Shown here: piece after piece, positions 34,369 to 43,502 of the stretch
Layout: every line of letters starts with the position of its first letter
How positions within the stretch are numbered: the stretch's first letter is position 1
Assembly: GCA_934636245.1 (NCBI GenBank)
Contig: CAKUAI010000020.1
Coordinates: 1-64,000, forward strand
Reading direction: 5' to 3'
From: an uncultured Coriobacteriales bacterium
Lineage (GTDB): Bacteria > Actinomycetota > Coriobacteriia > Coriobacteriales > UMGS124
Length of the DNA stretch: 64,000 bases
Translations under genes and position numbers: made by a program
Notes under the pieces: model-generated
What the model saw: the letters and a program-made list of their open reading frames with translations, nothing else
Told to the model about the DNA's origin: nothing
Database searches by the model: none

Positions 34369-34520
34369 GTGTGAAACCCCCTTTTCGGCAGGACACATTG
34401 AGCCCCGCCTTTCCGACATACATCATGCGGGGGCAAACATACCACTGCGAAACCATCGTGCAGATCTCATCTCGCATGCTTTTGGGCCAAGGAGCAATAA
34501 CGATCCGCTTGAACCGCTCG

Positions 34521-34940
34521 TTACGCAGGCCTCCGGAAACACGTCGCCGTCATGCGGGCAACGTGGCGGCCCAGGTCATCATGCACGTCGCAGGTATAGA
34601 AACCCAAAGACGAGCCTGATTTGTCCGCGTCGCACACGGCGGTGAGACGCGTGCCCTTGGGAGGGCTGAGAAACTCGATAGTGTTGGAAACCGACACCGT
34701 CGGCTCCTCGCCTATGTTGCACGCAACGGCAAGGGCGAAGTCGGCAAGCGTAAAGATCGCTCCGCCCATAACAGACCCCATACCATTGAGGTGTTTCGAC
34801 TCCACCTCGAACTCGCACACCGCATGGCCAGGTGCGAAATCAACCACCCTGCATCCACAAGCCTCGCTAGCAAACCGATCGCGCGAGAAGACCTCTCGTA
34901 CCTCTTCAAGGGACGAGTCTTCAGGAACAAGCGACGCCAT
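34521..34940 (-). CDS. PaaI-family hotdog thioesterase
   Basis: The 139-residue single-domain protein has the hotdog pattern: HLNGMGSVMGGAIFTLADFALAVA, with Gly-Gly and an acidic residue in the long helix, followed by SVSNTIEFLSPPKGTRLTA. It would hydrolyse acyl- or aryl-CoA thioesters. HLNGMGSVMGG replaces the more usual N.HG..HGG motif. ATG at 34940 has GGAGGGTGAAG directly ahead. Confidence 0.85.
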   Translation of the reverse strand: MASLVPEDSSLEEVREVFSRDRFASEACGCRVVDFAPGHAVCEFEVESKHLNGMGSVMGGAIFTLADFALAVACNIGEEPTVSVSNTIEFLSPPKGTRLTAVCDADKSGSSLGFYTCDVHDDLGRHVARMTATCFRRPA

Positions 34941-35104
34941 CTTCACCCTCCGCTCTACCAAAACCGCCGAGTCACCGGCATTTCGAGCGGATTATACGCA
35001 CCCACGCGTTGCCCTCGCCCGCACCGCCAATCAAAAACACCGCATGTTTGCGTAGTGTCTGGCCTCATTTTGCTCAACCGGCGAAGCCTCGACAAGGCTA
35101 TGCG

Positions 35105-35827
35105 TTACCTCTCAAGCCAGCCGTGGGAGGAGGCTTCGTCGTGGGCCTGTTGGATGACCTTACCTGAGCCGGTGAGACAGCTGAGGGCGTTGAAGGCACC
35201 CATGCAGGCATAAGACTCGGCGGAGCAGTCGATGCGCTCGGGGGACGAGCCGTCGTTGAAGAGACGCTTGCCCTGTTTGCCCTGGTGATAGCGATGCTGC
35301 AGGCCCTCGTCGCACACCATGATGTTGAAGGTGCAGCTCCAGGGGTCGGGATGCTCGAACTCCCCCGCTGCAATGCCGCCCTCCACAAGGGAGCGGATGA
35401 TGGCCGCCAGGCTGTGGTAGTTGTCGAAGAAACCGCCAAAACGCGAGCGATCCTTGCCAGCCGCAGTCTCAAGCTCGTAGAAGTCCACGGGCAGCAGGCA
35501 CAAATTGAGCACGTCGTGATAGACCAGGGCGTACAGACGGGCCGACCACGATCCGTCCATACCGCTCATGAGCTGGGCATACTCGACGGTCTTGCCGTGC
35601 AGGCTCACGATCTCGTCAAGCAAGTGCTCCTTGCTCTTAAACCAGTAGTACATGGTGGACTGGTCGATGCCCACCGTGCGCGCGATGGCGCTCATCGAGG
35701 TGCCTGCGAAGCCCTTCTGCGAGAAAAGCTCCATGGCCACCTCGAGGATGTGGTCTCGGCGGTCATCGGTTTCATGTGTAGAGGCGGGCTGCTCAGCGGC
35801 CTCGCTCGTAAGATTCTGCGTATTCAT
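35105..35827 (-). CDS. TetR/AcrR-family transcriptional regulator
   Basis: The 240-residue protein has an N-terminal TetR helix-turn-helix (RRDHILEVAMELFSQKGFAG, then MSAIARTVGIDQSTMYYWF, about residues 24-65). The alpha-helical ligand and dimer domain follows. The ligand is unknown. The gene begins 43 bp after the end of the Nudix gene in the same direction, so they may be co-transcribed. ATG at 35827 is preferred over the longer frame because the family begins close to this point; no strong ribosome-binding site is seen. Confidence 0.88.
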   Translation of the reverse strand: MNTQNLTSEAAEQPASTHETDDRRDHILEVAMELFSQKGFAGTSMSAIARTVGIDQSTMYYWFKSKEHLLDEIVSLHGKTVEYAQLMSGMDGSWSARLYALVYHDVLNLCLLPVDFYELETAAGKDRSRFGGFFDNYHSLAAIIRSLVEGGIAAGEFEHPDPWSCTFNIMVCDEGLQHRYHQGKQGKRLFNDGSSPERIDCSAESYACMGAFNALSCLTGSGKVIQQAHDEASSHGWLER

Positions 35828-35869
35828 GGGGGCCACTCTAGCACAAGGCGCGTAACAATCTGGCAACAA

Positions 35870-36517
35870 TTATGTCAACGGCAGAGCAACGGCACGCACG
35901 CACTGCTTCCCCTCAAGCCCCAGCGCCCGGGCCAGGCGCTCGTAGTGCAGAAAGCGGCCCTCGCGGCCCAGCTCTTGCACCTCTTCCCAGCTTGCAAGGG
36001 CAAACTCCGTGGCCTCGCGCTCGCGCAGGCGCACGTCGCCCACAGAAAAGTCGAGCGTGGCGCGGTAGATGTCCGCGAAGTAGTTGTCCGTGAAACCGGG
36101 ATCGTCGTTGCGATAGGACCAAAGCAGCTCGAGCGTAGCGCGCGTGAGGTCAAGCCCCACCTCTTCGCCCGCTTCGCGAATGGCGGCTTGGCGGGTGGTC
36201 TCGCCGGCGCACACGCCACCTCCCGGCACCTCCCACCAGCCCGCCGCCCATGCCTTGTCGAGCGCGCGGCGCGTGATGAGCATGCGCCCTCGTGCATCGC
36301 ACACCATAACGATGGCATACAGCATGTACTGGCCGGGCCCGAGGCCCTGCGACCGACGGTCGATGACGAGTCCCGTCGGACGGCGGTCGGCGTCGTAGAC
36401 GTCGATGGGCTCGGGGGGCTTCACGGCGGGTGCCGCACACACAGTAGCCGCCGCCTCGTCGCTCAGTGCGCCGGGTTCGCCGCAAGGGGCCGAAATGTCA
36501 GACTTTTGGCAGGTCAT
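35870..36517 (-). CDS. Nudix hydrolase
   Basis: The 215-residue protein carries a complete Nudix box GGVCAGETTRQAAIREAGEEVGL (Gly, Glu, Arg-Glu, Glu-Glu and Gly in place), preceded by RRALDKAWAAGWWEVPGG. The opening PIDVYDADRRPTG resembles the Nudix subfamily that begins with DVYD (Idi- and YfcD-like). It hydrolyses a nucleoside diphosphate linked to some other moiety; the substrate is not predictable. ATG at 36517 follows AAGGATGG. It is divergent from the YhaN-like gene. Confidence 0.87.
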   Translation of the reverse strand: MTCQKSDISAPCGEPGALSDEAAATVCAAPAVKPPEPIDVYDADRRPTGLVIDRRSQGLGPGQYMLYAIVMVCDARGRMLITRRALDKAWAAGWWEVPGGGVCAGETTRQAAIREAGEEVGLDLTRATLELLWSYRNDDPGFTDNYFADIYRATLDFSVGDVRLREREATEFALASWEEVQELGREGRFLHYERLARALGLEGKQCVRAVALPLT

Positions 36518-36630
36518 TTGCCATCCTTCGCAAGTTCGGAGATTCAAAATCGCGCGTTGCAATGGTATGCTTTTACGCGAATGTTGCACACCTGGCAAGG
36601 CAGAATCCCACCTCTTTCGAGGAGCACACA

Positions 36631-39180
36631 TTGCAAAACGGCGAGCGTACAACAGCGGGCCCCATCCACCGGCTAGACCTTCCAGGCGCCGGGTTTGCCG
36701 AGGCATTTCAACCCGAGGGAAGCCATTCCGCCGGGGCACCCCATGCCGGTGCGACCAAGGGCGCATTCACTCGCCTCGTGAGCTGCCACATCGCCAACTT
36801 CGGCAAGCTCCACGACCAAGACTTCGACTTCGAGCCCGGCCTCAATGTCATTGAGGCCGCAAACGGCGTGGGCAAGACCACGCTTGCGAACTTCGTGCGC
36901 GCTATGTTTTACGGCTTCGACGACGAGGCGGTACAGATGGGCCGCCAGGACCTCCGCGAACGTTATCGCCCCTGGCAGGGCGGCGCATACGGCGGCGAGA
37001 TGGTCTTTGAGGGGCAGGCGGGCTCCTACCGCGTCGAGCGCGCTTTCGCAGCCACGTCGCGCGACGACTTTCTCGCCGTGTACGACCTCGCCAGCGGCAA
37101 ACGCGTGCGCGAACTCGAAGACGACCTTGGCTTCAAGGTCTTTGGCCTCGATGCCGATTCCTTTGAGCGCAGCACCTATGTGGCACGTCTTTCCGGCCCG
37201 CACACGCGCCCCACGCAACGCATGCTCGCCAAGCTCACAGGTGCTCCCACGGCCTCGCAAGACGCCCCGAGCCCCGCGGCCTCCGACCAGGTTTCCGCCA
37301 GGCATGCAGATCTTTGCCACCGCAGCCGCGAGTACGCCGATGAGCTTGCCCGCATCGAGGGGCTCTTCGGCAACGACAAGCCGAGCAACGTGCCGCCTGA
37401 CGAGCTGACCGCCGCGCTCGACAAAATCGACCGTGCCGCCGACCAAGCACAGACGCAGACCCAAGAGCTGCAGGCAGTGCGCGACTTCGTGGCCCGCAGT
37501 GCCCAGCGCTTCACGACGGGCCTGCCCAGCATGGACGAGATCGACGCCTACCAGCGGGTTCTAACCGAACTCACGCAGGTACGCGCCCAGCAGGACGCCC
37601 AGGGCATTGATCTGGCCGAACAGACACGTCTCGATGAACTCCAAGTCACGTTCAAGGACGGCCTGCCTACCTCCGAACAGCTCGCACGCTGCCAGGAGCT
37701 CATCTCCAGGCTCAACGAAATCCGCGGCGCCCTGCAAAGCCAAAACCTCAGCGACCAGGACGAGCAACGCCTCGCCATGCTGCAGAACTACTTCAAGGCA
37801 GGCATTCCCACCGACGACGACATCCGCCGCTGCCGGGGCCTGCTTGCCAGCGCTCAGGCGACGCGCGGCCTCGACACGGCGCAGCTCGGCGCCGCAGAGG
37901 GGGCCAGCGCAGTCGTCGCCAAGGTGCTCGCCGGGGCAGGCGCGGCGCTGCTTGCTGTTGGCCTCGTCATTGCTGTGGCACTCTACCTGCCCGTTCCCGG
38001 CATCGTTGTGGCCATCGCGGGCACCTGCGCCCTCATCATCGCCTTGCTCCTCGTTGTTCTAGGCAAGTCGGGTGCTTCTCGGCGTACCGATGAGGCGGCA
38101 ACCGAAGCAGAGCTCAAAGCCCAGGGTCTTGAGGTGCAGGCGAAGGCATTCACCTCGACCTACGCGCGCGAAGTTGAGCCCGCCACGGCTGTCGACACCA
38201 TCGAGCGCCTCAAGACGGAGCTCGCAAGACTCACCGAACGCGCCGAGCGCGGCCGCAAGCGGGCCGAGGAGCTTGAGGAAGAGGCCGCTCCCCTGCGCAG
38301 CGAGCTCGACGAGCTCCTCGCACGCTACGACATCTCCGGAGACGACCCGCAGCAGGGCCTCATGACCCTCCAGACGAACATGGAGACCTACGAGCGCCTC
38401 ACGAGCGCCCGCAACGCGGCTGCTTCCCAGGCCGCCGAAAGGGCCGCGCGCGCAAGCGAGCTCGAAAACCAGCTGATACAGTTCCTCTCGCCGTACTACG
38501 ACAACGCAAGCCCCGCAAACGCAAGCGCCCTGCTTTCGAACCTTGCAGGCACGGTAAGCGCCTATCAGGAAGCGCAGCGCATGCTCGCCGCCGCCGACTC
38601 GGGCCAAGGAACCAGCGCGGCATGCAAGGAGGAGGCACAACGCAACCTCGAGCAGGTGTGCGCACGGCACGGCTGGCCCGTCGAGAAGGTAAGCCGCGCG
38701 TTCGCTGAGAACCTCGCCGGCGCAGCAGCACGCTACCCCGTAGTCCAGGCTAAGCTCGACGCCGTGCGCGCACAGCTCCGCGAGCTCGTGGCTACCTACG
38801 GTCCCCCGCCCTACGGCCCCGCCACCCAAGCCGACAGCGAGGCCGTGGAGAAGAGCTTCGCCTCCTACATTGAGCGGTTCAGCGGCATCGCCGCCTCGGG
38901 TGTCACCGTGGACGAGACGACGGGTGCCGTCATCCGCCAGCAGGGCCGCACGCACGAGATTGGTGAACTCAGCCAAGGCTACTCCGACGTCATCGCCTTC
39001 TGCATGCGCATGGCGCTCGGCGACGCCCTCTTTGAGGGAGCTCAACCCTTCATCATCCTCGACGACCCCTTCGTAAACCTCGACGACCGCCATCTCGGAG
39101 AGGCCCTCGACTTCGTGAAGGACCTTGCCCGTGACCGTCAGCTCATCTACCTCACCTGCCACTCAAGCAGGAGCATGTAA
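36631..39180 (+). CDS. YhaN/SbcC-like membrane ATPase (RecF/SMC family)
   Basis: The 849-residue protein is a P-loop ATPase of the SMC/RecN/YhaN group. It has LVSCHIANFGKLHDQDFDFEPG and Walker A ANGVGKTT near residue 80, long coiled-coil arms, a signature region GELSQGYSDVIAFCMRMAL, and Walker B FIILDDPFVNLDD near 812. Two membrane helices (about 430-478) interrupt the coiled coil, as in YhaN-type proteins. Those usually pair with a YhaO-like nuclease, which is not seen nearby. A TTG start at 36631 is chosen because GAGGAG (36619-36624) lies 6 bp before it; ATG codons upstream in frame have no such site and overlap the Nudix promoter. A role in DNA repair is inferred. Confidence 0.78.
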   Translation: MQNGERTTAGPIHRLDLPGAGFAEAFQPEGSHSAGAPHAGATKGAFTRLVSCHIANFGKLHDQDFDFEPGLNVIEAANGVGKTTLANFVRAMFYGFDDEAVQMGRQDLRERYRPWQGGAYGGEMVFEGQAGSYRVERAFAATSRDDFLAVYDLASGKRVRELEDDLGFKVFGLDADSFERSTYVARLSGPHTRPTQRMLAKLTGAPTASQDAPSPAASDQVSARHADLCHRSREYADELARIEGLFGNDKPSNVPPDELTAALDKIDRAADQAQTQTQELQAVRDFVARSAQRFTTGLPSMDEIDAYQRVLTELTQVRAQQDAQGIDLAEQTRLDELQVTFKDGLPTSEQLARCQELISRLNEIRGALQSQNLSDQDEQRLAMLQNYFKAGIPTDDDIRRCRGLLASAQATRGLDTAQLGAAEGASAVVAKVLAGAGAALLAVGLVIAVALYLPVPGIVVAIAGTCALIIALLLVVLGKSGASRRTDEAATEAELKAQGLEVQAKAFTSTYAREVEPATAVDTIERLKTELARLTERAERGRKRAEELEEEAAPLRSELDELLARYDISGDDPQQGLMTLQTNMETYERLTSARNAAASQAAERAARASELENQLIQFLSPYYDNASPANASALLSNLAGTVSAYQEAQRMLAAADSGQGTSAACKEEAQRNLEQVCARHGWPVEKVSRAFAENLAGAAARYPVVQAKLDAVRAQLRELVATYGPPPYGPATQADSEAVEKSFASYIERFSGIAASGVTVDETTGAVIRQQGRTHEIGELSQGYSDVIAFCMRMALGDALFEGAQPFIILDDPFVNLDDRHLGEALDFVKDLARDRQLIYLTCHSSRSM

Positions 39181-39331
39181 AGAGTTGCCTGGTAGATGTC
39201 AAATTCAGCATATGTTCATTCTCGATAGTATTTATACGGCAGACATGTTGTGAACATAACGGTTTATACTTAATTGTTCGGTGCGCGTAACACATGGCAC
39301 AGTAAGCGAAAACGCATAGACAGGCAGGAAC

Positions 39332-39988
39332 ATGACACTACTTGAGCTTCTTCAACTTCTCAAGCGCCATCTCTTCTTGGTGATCGCGCTTCCCATTGTG
39401 TGCGCAATCGCTGCGGCAGGTGTTTGCTACACGATGATGTCGAACACCTATACGGCCACGACGAGCCTCTACGTTCTCGCCGAGAATACGAACGACAGCA
39501 GCTCGAACCTCGGCTCCACGCTGAACGCCAGCCAGCTCGTGAGTAACGACATCGCGGCCCTCATCAAGTCCGACCGCGTCATGAATGGTGCCGCCGAGGA
39601 CCTCGGGCTTGAGAACCTCAACGCCTTCAAGATCTCCGTCAACAGCCAGACCACCACGCGTGTCATCACCCTTTCCGTGACGGGCAAGGATCCCCAGCAG
39701 GCCGCCGACGCCGCAAACGCCATCGCCTCCGAGGTCTCCACCGTTGCCCAGCAGGTCATGGATGTGCGCAGCGTCAACGTCGTCGACGAGGCAGCAGCTC
39801 CCACCAACCCGAGCGGTCCCAACCGCCCCATGTATGTTGCCGTCGCCTTCCTTGCCGGCCTTTTTCTCGCCATTGCCATCGTCGTGCTGAAAGACATGCT
39901 CAACACGCGCGTCTCCAACTCCGACGAGGTCGAGAAGCTCCTTGGCATCCCCGTAATCGGTCAGTTCCCCGCAGTAAAGAAGGGCTAG
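39332..39988 (+). CDS. Wzz/YveK-type polysaccharide chain-length/co-polymerase protein
   Basis: The 218-residue protein has two membrane helices (HLFLVIALPIVCAIAAAGVC near residue 15, and MYVAVAFLAGLFLAIAIVVL near 170). They flank an extracytoplasmic domain, the Wzz layout. Members of the YveK/CapA group are the membrane partners that activate the separate BY-kinase encoded next, and control polysaccharide chain length and export. The following gene begins 4 bp after its stop. ATG at 39332 follows CAGGAAC. Confidence 0.88.
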   Translation: MTLLELLQLLKRHLFLVIALPIVCAIAAAGVCYTMMSNTYTATTSLYVLAENTNDSSSNLGSTLNASQLVSNDIAALIKSDRVMNGAAEDLGLENLNAFKISVNSQTTTRVITLSVTGKDPQQAADAANAIASEVSTVAQQVMDVRSVNVVDEAAAPTNPSGPNRPMYVAVAFLAGLFLAIAIVVLKDMLNTRVSNSDEVEKLLGIPVIGQFPAVKKG

Positions 39989-39992
39989 ATCA

Positions 39993-40775
39993 ATGGCAAA
40001 GAAAAAGAGCGGCTACTATGCCCACGACATTGCGACAGCCCAAAATGCTGCGACAACTCTGCTTGCAAACATTCGCTTTGCAAGCATGGATAGGCCGCTT
40101 AAGACTGTTGTAATCACCTCTTCCATTCCCGACGAGGGAAAGTCTTCCATCTCGTGCCACTTGGCGCAGGCCATGGCCGCAAGCGGCAAGCGCACCCTCA
40201 TCGTCGATTGCGACACACGCAATCGCACGATTGCCATTCGTTACAACTTGCATCCCAAAGCAGGCCTCTTCTCGCTGCTCTCCAAGCAGGCGCAGCTGAA
40301 TGAAGTCCTCACTCCTACGCCTGTTCAAGGCCTCAGCATCATCGACATCGAGCCGAGCATCCCCAATCCGGCAGACGTCTTCGCCTCGAAGCGCTTCCAG
40401 TCGTTCCTGACGCAGATGGAGGAGATGTTCGACTACATCGTTATCGACACCCCGCCCGTCACCGCTTTTATCGACGCCGCTGTCGTGGCAAGTCATGCCG
40501 ATGCAACAATCCTCGTCGTGCGCGAGAACTTCGCGCGCCGTGACGAGATTGCCTATGCCTGCGAGCAGCTTCGTAAGGCAGACGCCAACCTCATCGGCAC
40601 GTGCATGAACTTCTGCTCACATCAGGGCGGGACCTATTACGGCTCCAGCTACGGCAAGTACTACGGCACGAGCGAACCGACGGCACGCCAGGACAATTCC
40701 GCCTACGCGGCACGTCCTGCGACGTCCCGTGCCAACTCGTCTTCTCGTTCCACCGGAACCCGCTTTAAGAGCTAG
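39993..40775 (+). CDS. CpsD/CapB-type BY tyrosine kinase
   Basis: The 260-residue bacterial tyrosine kinase has Walker A SSIPDEGKSS, Walker A' TLIVDCDTRNR and Walker B YIVIDTPPV. The Tyr-rich C-terminal cluster YYGSSYGKYYGTS is the autophosphorylation site in this family. It phosphorylates itself when engaged by the Wzz-like partner and so controls capsule or exopolysaccharide assembly. It sits between the partner and the phosphatase that would reverse the modification. Confidence 0.92.
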   Translation: MAKKKSGYYAHDIATAQNAATTLLANIRFASMDRPLKTVVITSSIPDEGKSSISCHLAQAMAASGKRTLIVDCDTRNRTIAIRYNLHPKAGLFSLLSKQAQLNEVLTPTPVQGLSIIDIEPSIPNPADVFASKRFQSFLTQMEEMFDYIVIDTPPVTAFIDAAVVASHADATILVVRENFARRDEIAYACEQLRKADANLIGTCMNFCSHQGGTYYGSSYGKYYGTSEPTARQDNSAYAARPATSRANSSSRSTGTRFKS

Positions 40776-40793
40776 CACACGGAGCCTGGTTAG

Positions 40794-41462
40794 ATGCGCG
40801 ACATCCATTGCCATATTCTGCCAGGAGTAGACGACGGTGCCCGCACCCTTGAGGAGAGCCTGCGCATGCTGCAGGCTGCCAAGGATGCGGGCATCACGTC
40901 TATCGTATGCACGCCGCACTGCCGCTCGCCGTACTTCGACTTCGACAAAATGTGGAACGCGTTTCACCTGCTTAAGAGCAAAGCAAACGGTTTTCCTTTG
41001 CAGATGGGCTTTGAGGTGAACATCGCAAAGCTTAAGCGCCTGGGCCTCGAATGGGCCGATAGGCTGCACTTCGACGGCAGTGACGAGTTTTTGCTTGAGC
41101 TCGAAGACGAAGCCAACGAAATCGACTTCCGCGAATACAACCGCATCATTTATGAGCTGCAGGGCAAGGGCTACCGCATCATCATCGCCCATCCCGAGCG
41201 CTACAAGGCGATTCAAAAGAACCCTGGCCTGGCGACAGACCTCATGCGCAACGGCTGCAAGCTCCAGGCTTCGGCCGACTTCCTCAACGGCGGGCGCACG
41301 GTATCCTTTGGCGGCGGCAAGATTAAAAAAACAGCCATCAGGCTGTTCGAGGACATGCGCTACAGCTACATCGCCAGCGACGCGCACAACGTCAAACACT
41401 ACGAAGCGTTCAAGAAGGCAGTCGCTACCTATGACCTGCGAGGCGCACACGCCGCGCTGTAA
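40794..41462 (+). CDS. CpsB/CapC-type PHP tyrosine phosphatase
   Basis: The 222-residue metal-dependent phosphatase of the PHP superfamily starts DIHCHILPGVDDGART, with the two metal-binding His. It continues with VCTPHCRSPYF, a conserved LEL.DEAN region, HPERYKAIQKNP and IASDAHN near the end. It removes phosphate from the BY-kinase encoded just upstream. It is the last gene of the trio; no glycosyltransferase, flippase or polymerase follows within the window, the next gene being on the other strand. Confidence 0.92.
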   Translation: MRDIHCHILPGVDDGARTLEESLRMLQAAKDAGITSIVCTPHCRSPYFDFDKMWNAFHLLKSKANGFPLQMGFEVNIAKLKRLGLEWADRLHFDGSDEFLLELEDEANEIDFREYNRIIYELQGKGYRIIIAHPERYKAIQKNPGLATDLMRNGCKLQASADFLNGGRTVSFGGGKIKKTAIRLFEDMRYSYIASDAHNVKHYEAFKKAVATYDLRGAHAAL

Positions 41463-41690
41463 ACGCAATCGTCGCTCTCCCCTCGCCTCAATTCCCTTGG
41501 GAAATAACAGGCAGGCACCCTTTCGTCAGCTGGCGCCCCTGCGCCATTCCGCTGTCATAACGGTGCAGCGAGCGAACGCTTTCGGCTGATTCAGCTGCAC
41601 GCAATCAGGTTTCCCCAGCTACATGCCAATAAAAAAGCGGCGGGCCATACCAGGCTTGCTGCCCATGCGGGTCTCCTGGCAGCCAGATGC

Positions 41691-41728
41691 AAAAAACGGC
41701 GGGCCATACACCTCGGTATGACCCGCCG
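41691..41728 (-). terminator. Intrinsic terminator of the release factor 3 gene
   Basis: The stem pairs 41697-41709 with 41716-41728 (13 bp, one mismatch), followed on the minus strand by six T (41696 down to 41691). The T-run plus one arm is repeated at 41631-41650. The rest of the gap from 41463 holds nothing further I recognise. Confidence 0.82.
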
Positions 41729-41752
41729 TCCTCATATATATGTACGACCAGA

Positions 41753-43366
41753 CTAGAACGTCACGTTGCCGAACTCGGAGAGCTTGAGCTTGGGGTTGTG
41801 CTCGGCAATGTAGTCCACGTTCCACGCGGTGGTGAAAAGCAGCAGCTTGTTGCCGCGCATGTCCTCCACCTTGGCAGTGCCGCGCGTAAGGCTGAGCGAG
41901 GAGAGGTCGATCTCGTCGGGCTTGTTGACAATCCAGCGAATCTCAGTGTAGGGCAGGCCCTCGCGGCGCACGCGCACGTGGTACTCCGACTCCAGGCGCT
42001 GCTCGAGCACCTCGAGCTGAAGCACGCCCACGACGCCCACGATGACGCTCTCCATGCCCGCTCCCACCTCGCGGAAGATCTGCACGGCGCCTTCCTGCGC
42101 GAGCTCCTCCATGCCCTTGACGAACTGCTTGCGCTTAAGGGTATCTACCTGGGAGATTCGTGCGAAGTGCTCAGGGGCGAAGGTGGGCATCTCGGGATAC
42201 TCCACGCGCTGCTTGCCCGCGCACACCGTGTCGCCCACCGAGAAGATGCCCGGGTCGAAAAGGCCCACGACGTCGCCGGCATAGGCCTCGTCCACCGTGG
42301 CACGGTCGTCGGCCATGAGGGCAGTGCCCGAGGCAAGCTTGAGCTTGCGGTTGCCCTGCATGTGCCAGGCGTCCATGCCGCGCTCAAAACGGCCCGAGCA
42401 GATGCGCACGAAGGCGATGCGGTCGCGGTGGTTCTTGTCCATGTTGGCCTGGATCTTGAACACGAAGCCCGAGAAGTCCTCGCGCGTAGGCGGCACCAGC
42501 TCGCCGGAAAGCTTGTCGGTGTAAGGCTGGGGGCTCGGCGACAGGCGCAGGAACTCGCGCAGGAACGGCTCGACGCCGAAGTTGGTGAGGGCGCTGCCGA
42601 AGAAGACGGGCGAGAGCTTGCCGTGCGCCACGGCGTCGAGGTCGAGCTCGTCGCCGGCGCCGTCGAGCAGCTCGATGTCGTCCATGAGGTTGCGATGGTT
42701 CTCAGCACCAATGAGATCGTCAAGAGAGGCATCGCCCAGCTCGGCCTCAATCTCGGCGACCTTCTTGGTGGCGTTGGCGTTGCCCGCGCCCTCAAACGCA
42801 AGCACGCGGCGGCTCTGACGATCAAACACGCCGCGGAAGTTGCGGCCGTTGCCGATGGGCCAGTTCATGGGGTACGTGCCGATGCCCAGCACCGTCTCGA
42901 TCTCCTCCATGAGCTCGAACGGGTCGCGGCTCTCGTGGTCGAGCTTGTTGACGAAGGTGAAAATCGGGATATGGCGCAGGGTGCACACGCGGAACAGCTT
43001 CTTGGTCTGCGCCTCGACGCCCTTTGCGGCGTCAATCACCATGACTGCCGCGTCGGCCGCCATAAGCGTGCGGTAGGTGTCCTCGGAGAAGTCCTGGTGG
43101 CCAGGGGTGTCGAGGATGTTGACGCAGATGCCGTTGTAGTTGAGCTGCAGGACCGAGGAGGTGACGGAAATGCCGCGCGCCTTCTCGATGTCCATCCAGT
43201 CGGACACCGCATGCTTGGAAGAGCTCTTGCCCTTGACCGAGCCGGCCGTCTGAATGCTGCCCGTGTACAGCAGGAGCTTCTCGGTAAGGGTGGTCTTGCC
43301 TGCGTCGGGGTGCGAAATGATGGCAAAAGTGCGACGCGAGGAGATTTCGTCGGCCAAGCTCGACAT
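41753..43366 (-). CDS. prfC: Peptide chain release factor 3
   Basis: The 537-residue translational GTPase recycles RF1/RF2 from the ribosome after peptide release. It shows G1 HPDAGKTTLTEK, the switch region with KHAVSDWMDIEKARGISVTSS, G3 DTPGHQDF and G4 VNKLD. The RF3-specific GRNFRGVFDR and C-terminal domain with VGVVGVLQLEVLEQRL are also present. Length matches RF3. ATG at 43366 follows AAAGGA. It is a single-gene unit closed by its own terminator. Confidence 0.95.
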   Translation of the reverse strand: MSSLADEISSRRTFAIISHPDAGKTTLTEKLLLYTGSIQTAGSVKGKSSSKHAVSDWMDIEKARGISVTSSVLQLNYNGICVNILDTPGHQDFSEDTYRTLMAADAAVMVIDAAKGVEAQTKKLFRVCTLRHIPIFTFVNKLDHESRDPFELMEEIETVLGIGTYPMNWPIGNGRNFRGVFDRQSRRVLAFEGAGNANATKKVAEIEAELGDASLDDLIGAENHRNLMDDIELLDGAGDELDLDAVAHGKLSPVFFGSALTNFGVEPFLREFLRLSPSPQPYTDKLSGELVPPTREDFSGFVFKIQANMDKNHRDRIAFVRICSGRFERGMDAWHMQGNRKLKLASGTALMADDRATVDEAYAGDVVGLFDPGIFSVGDTVCAGKQRVEYPEMPTFAPEHFARISQVDTLKRKQFVKGMEELAQEGAVQIFREVGAGMESVIVGVVGVLQLEVLEQRLESEYHVRVRREGLPYTEIRWIVNKPDEIDLSSLSLTRGTAKVEDMRGNKLLLFTTAWNVDYIAEHNPKLKLSEFGNVTF

Positions 43367-43502
43367 GGGGGTCCTTTCTTGCAGCGACGGGCAAGTCCGT
43401 CATACACCGTGCGATTTTCTCAGACGGTATATTGTAGCGCGAACACGGGGCTTGCCATGAGCTGGTAAAACTGCTTGGCCGAATCTGCGCATGAAGGCGC
43501 GG

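Noticed and set aside
41687..43468. Plus-strand frame of 593 codons across the release factor 3 gene
   Set aside because: The minus strand encodes a full RF3 with all GTPase motifs; the plus frame is a His/Val/Leu-rich shadow.
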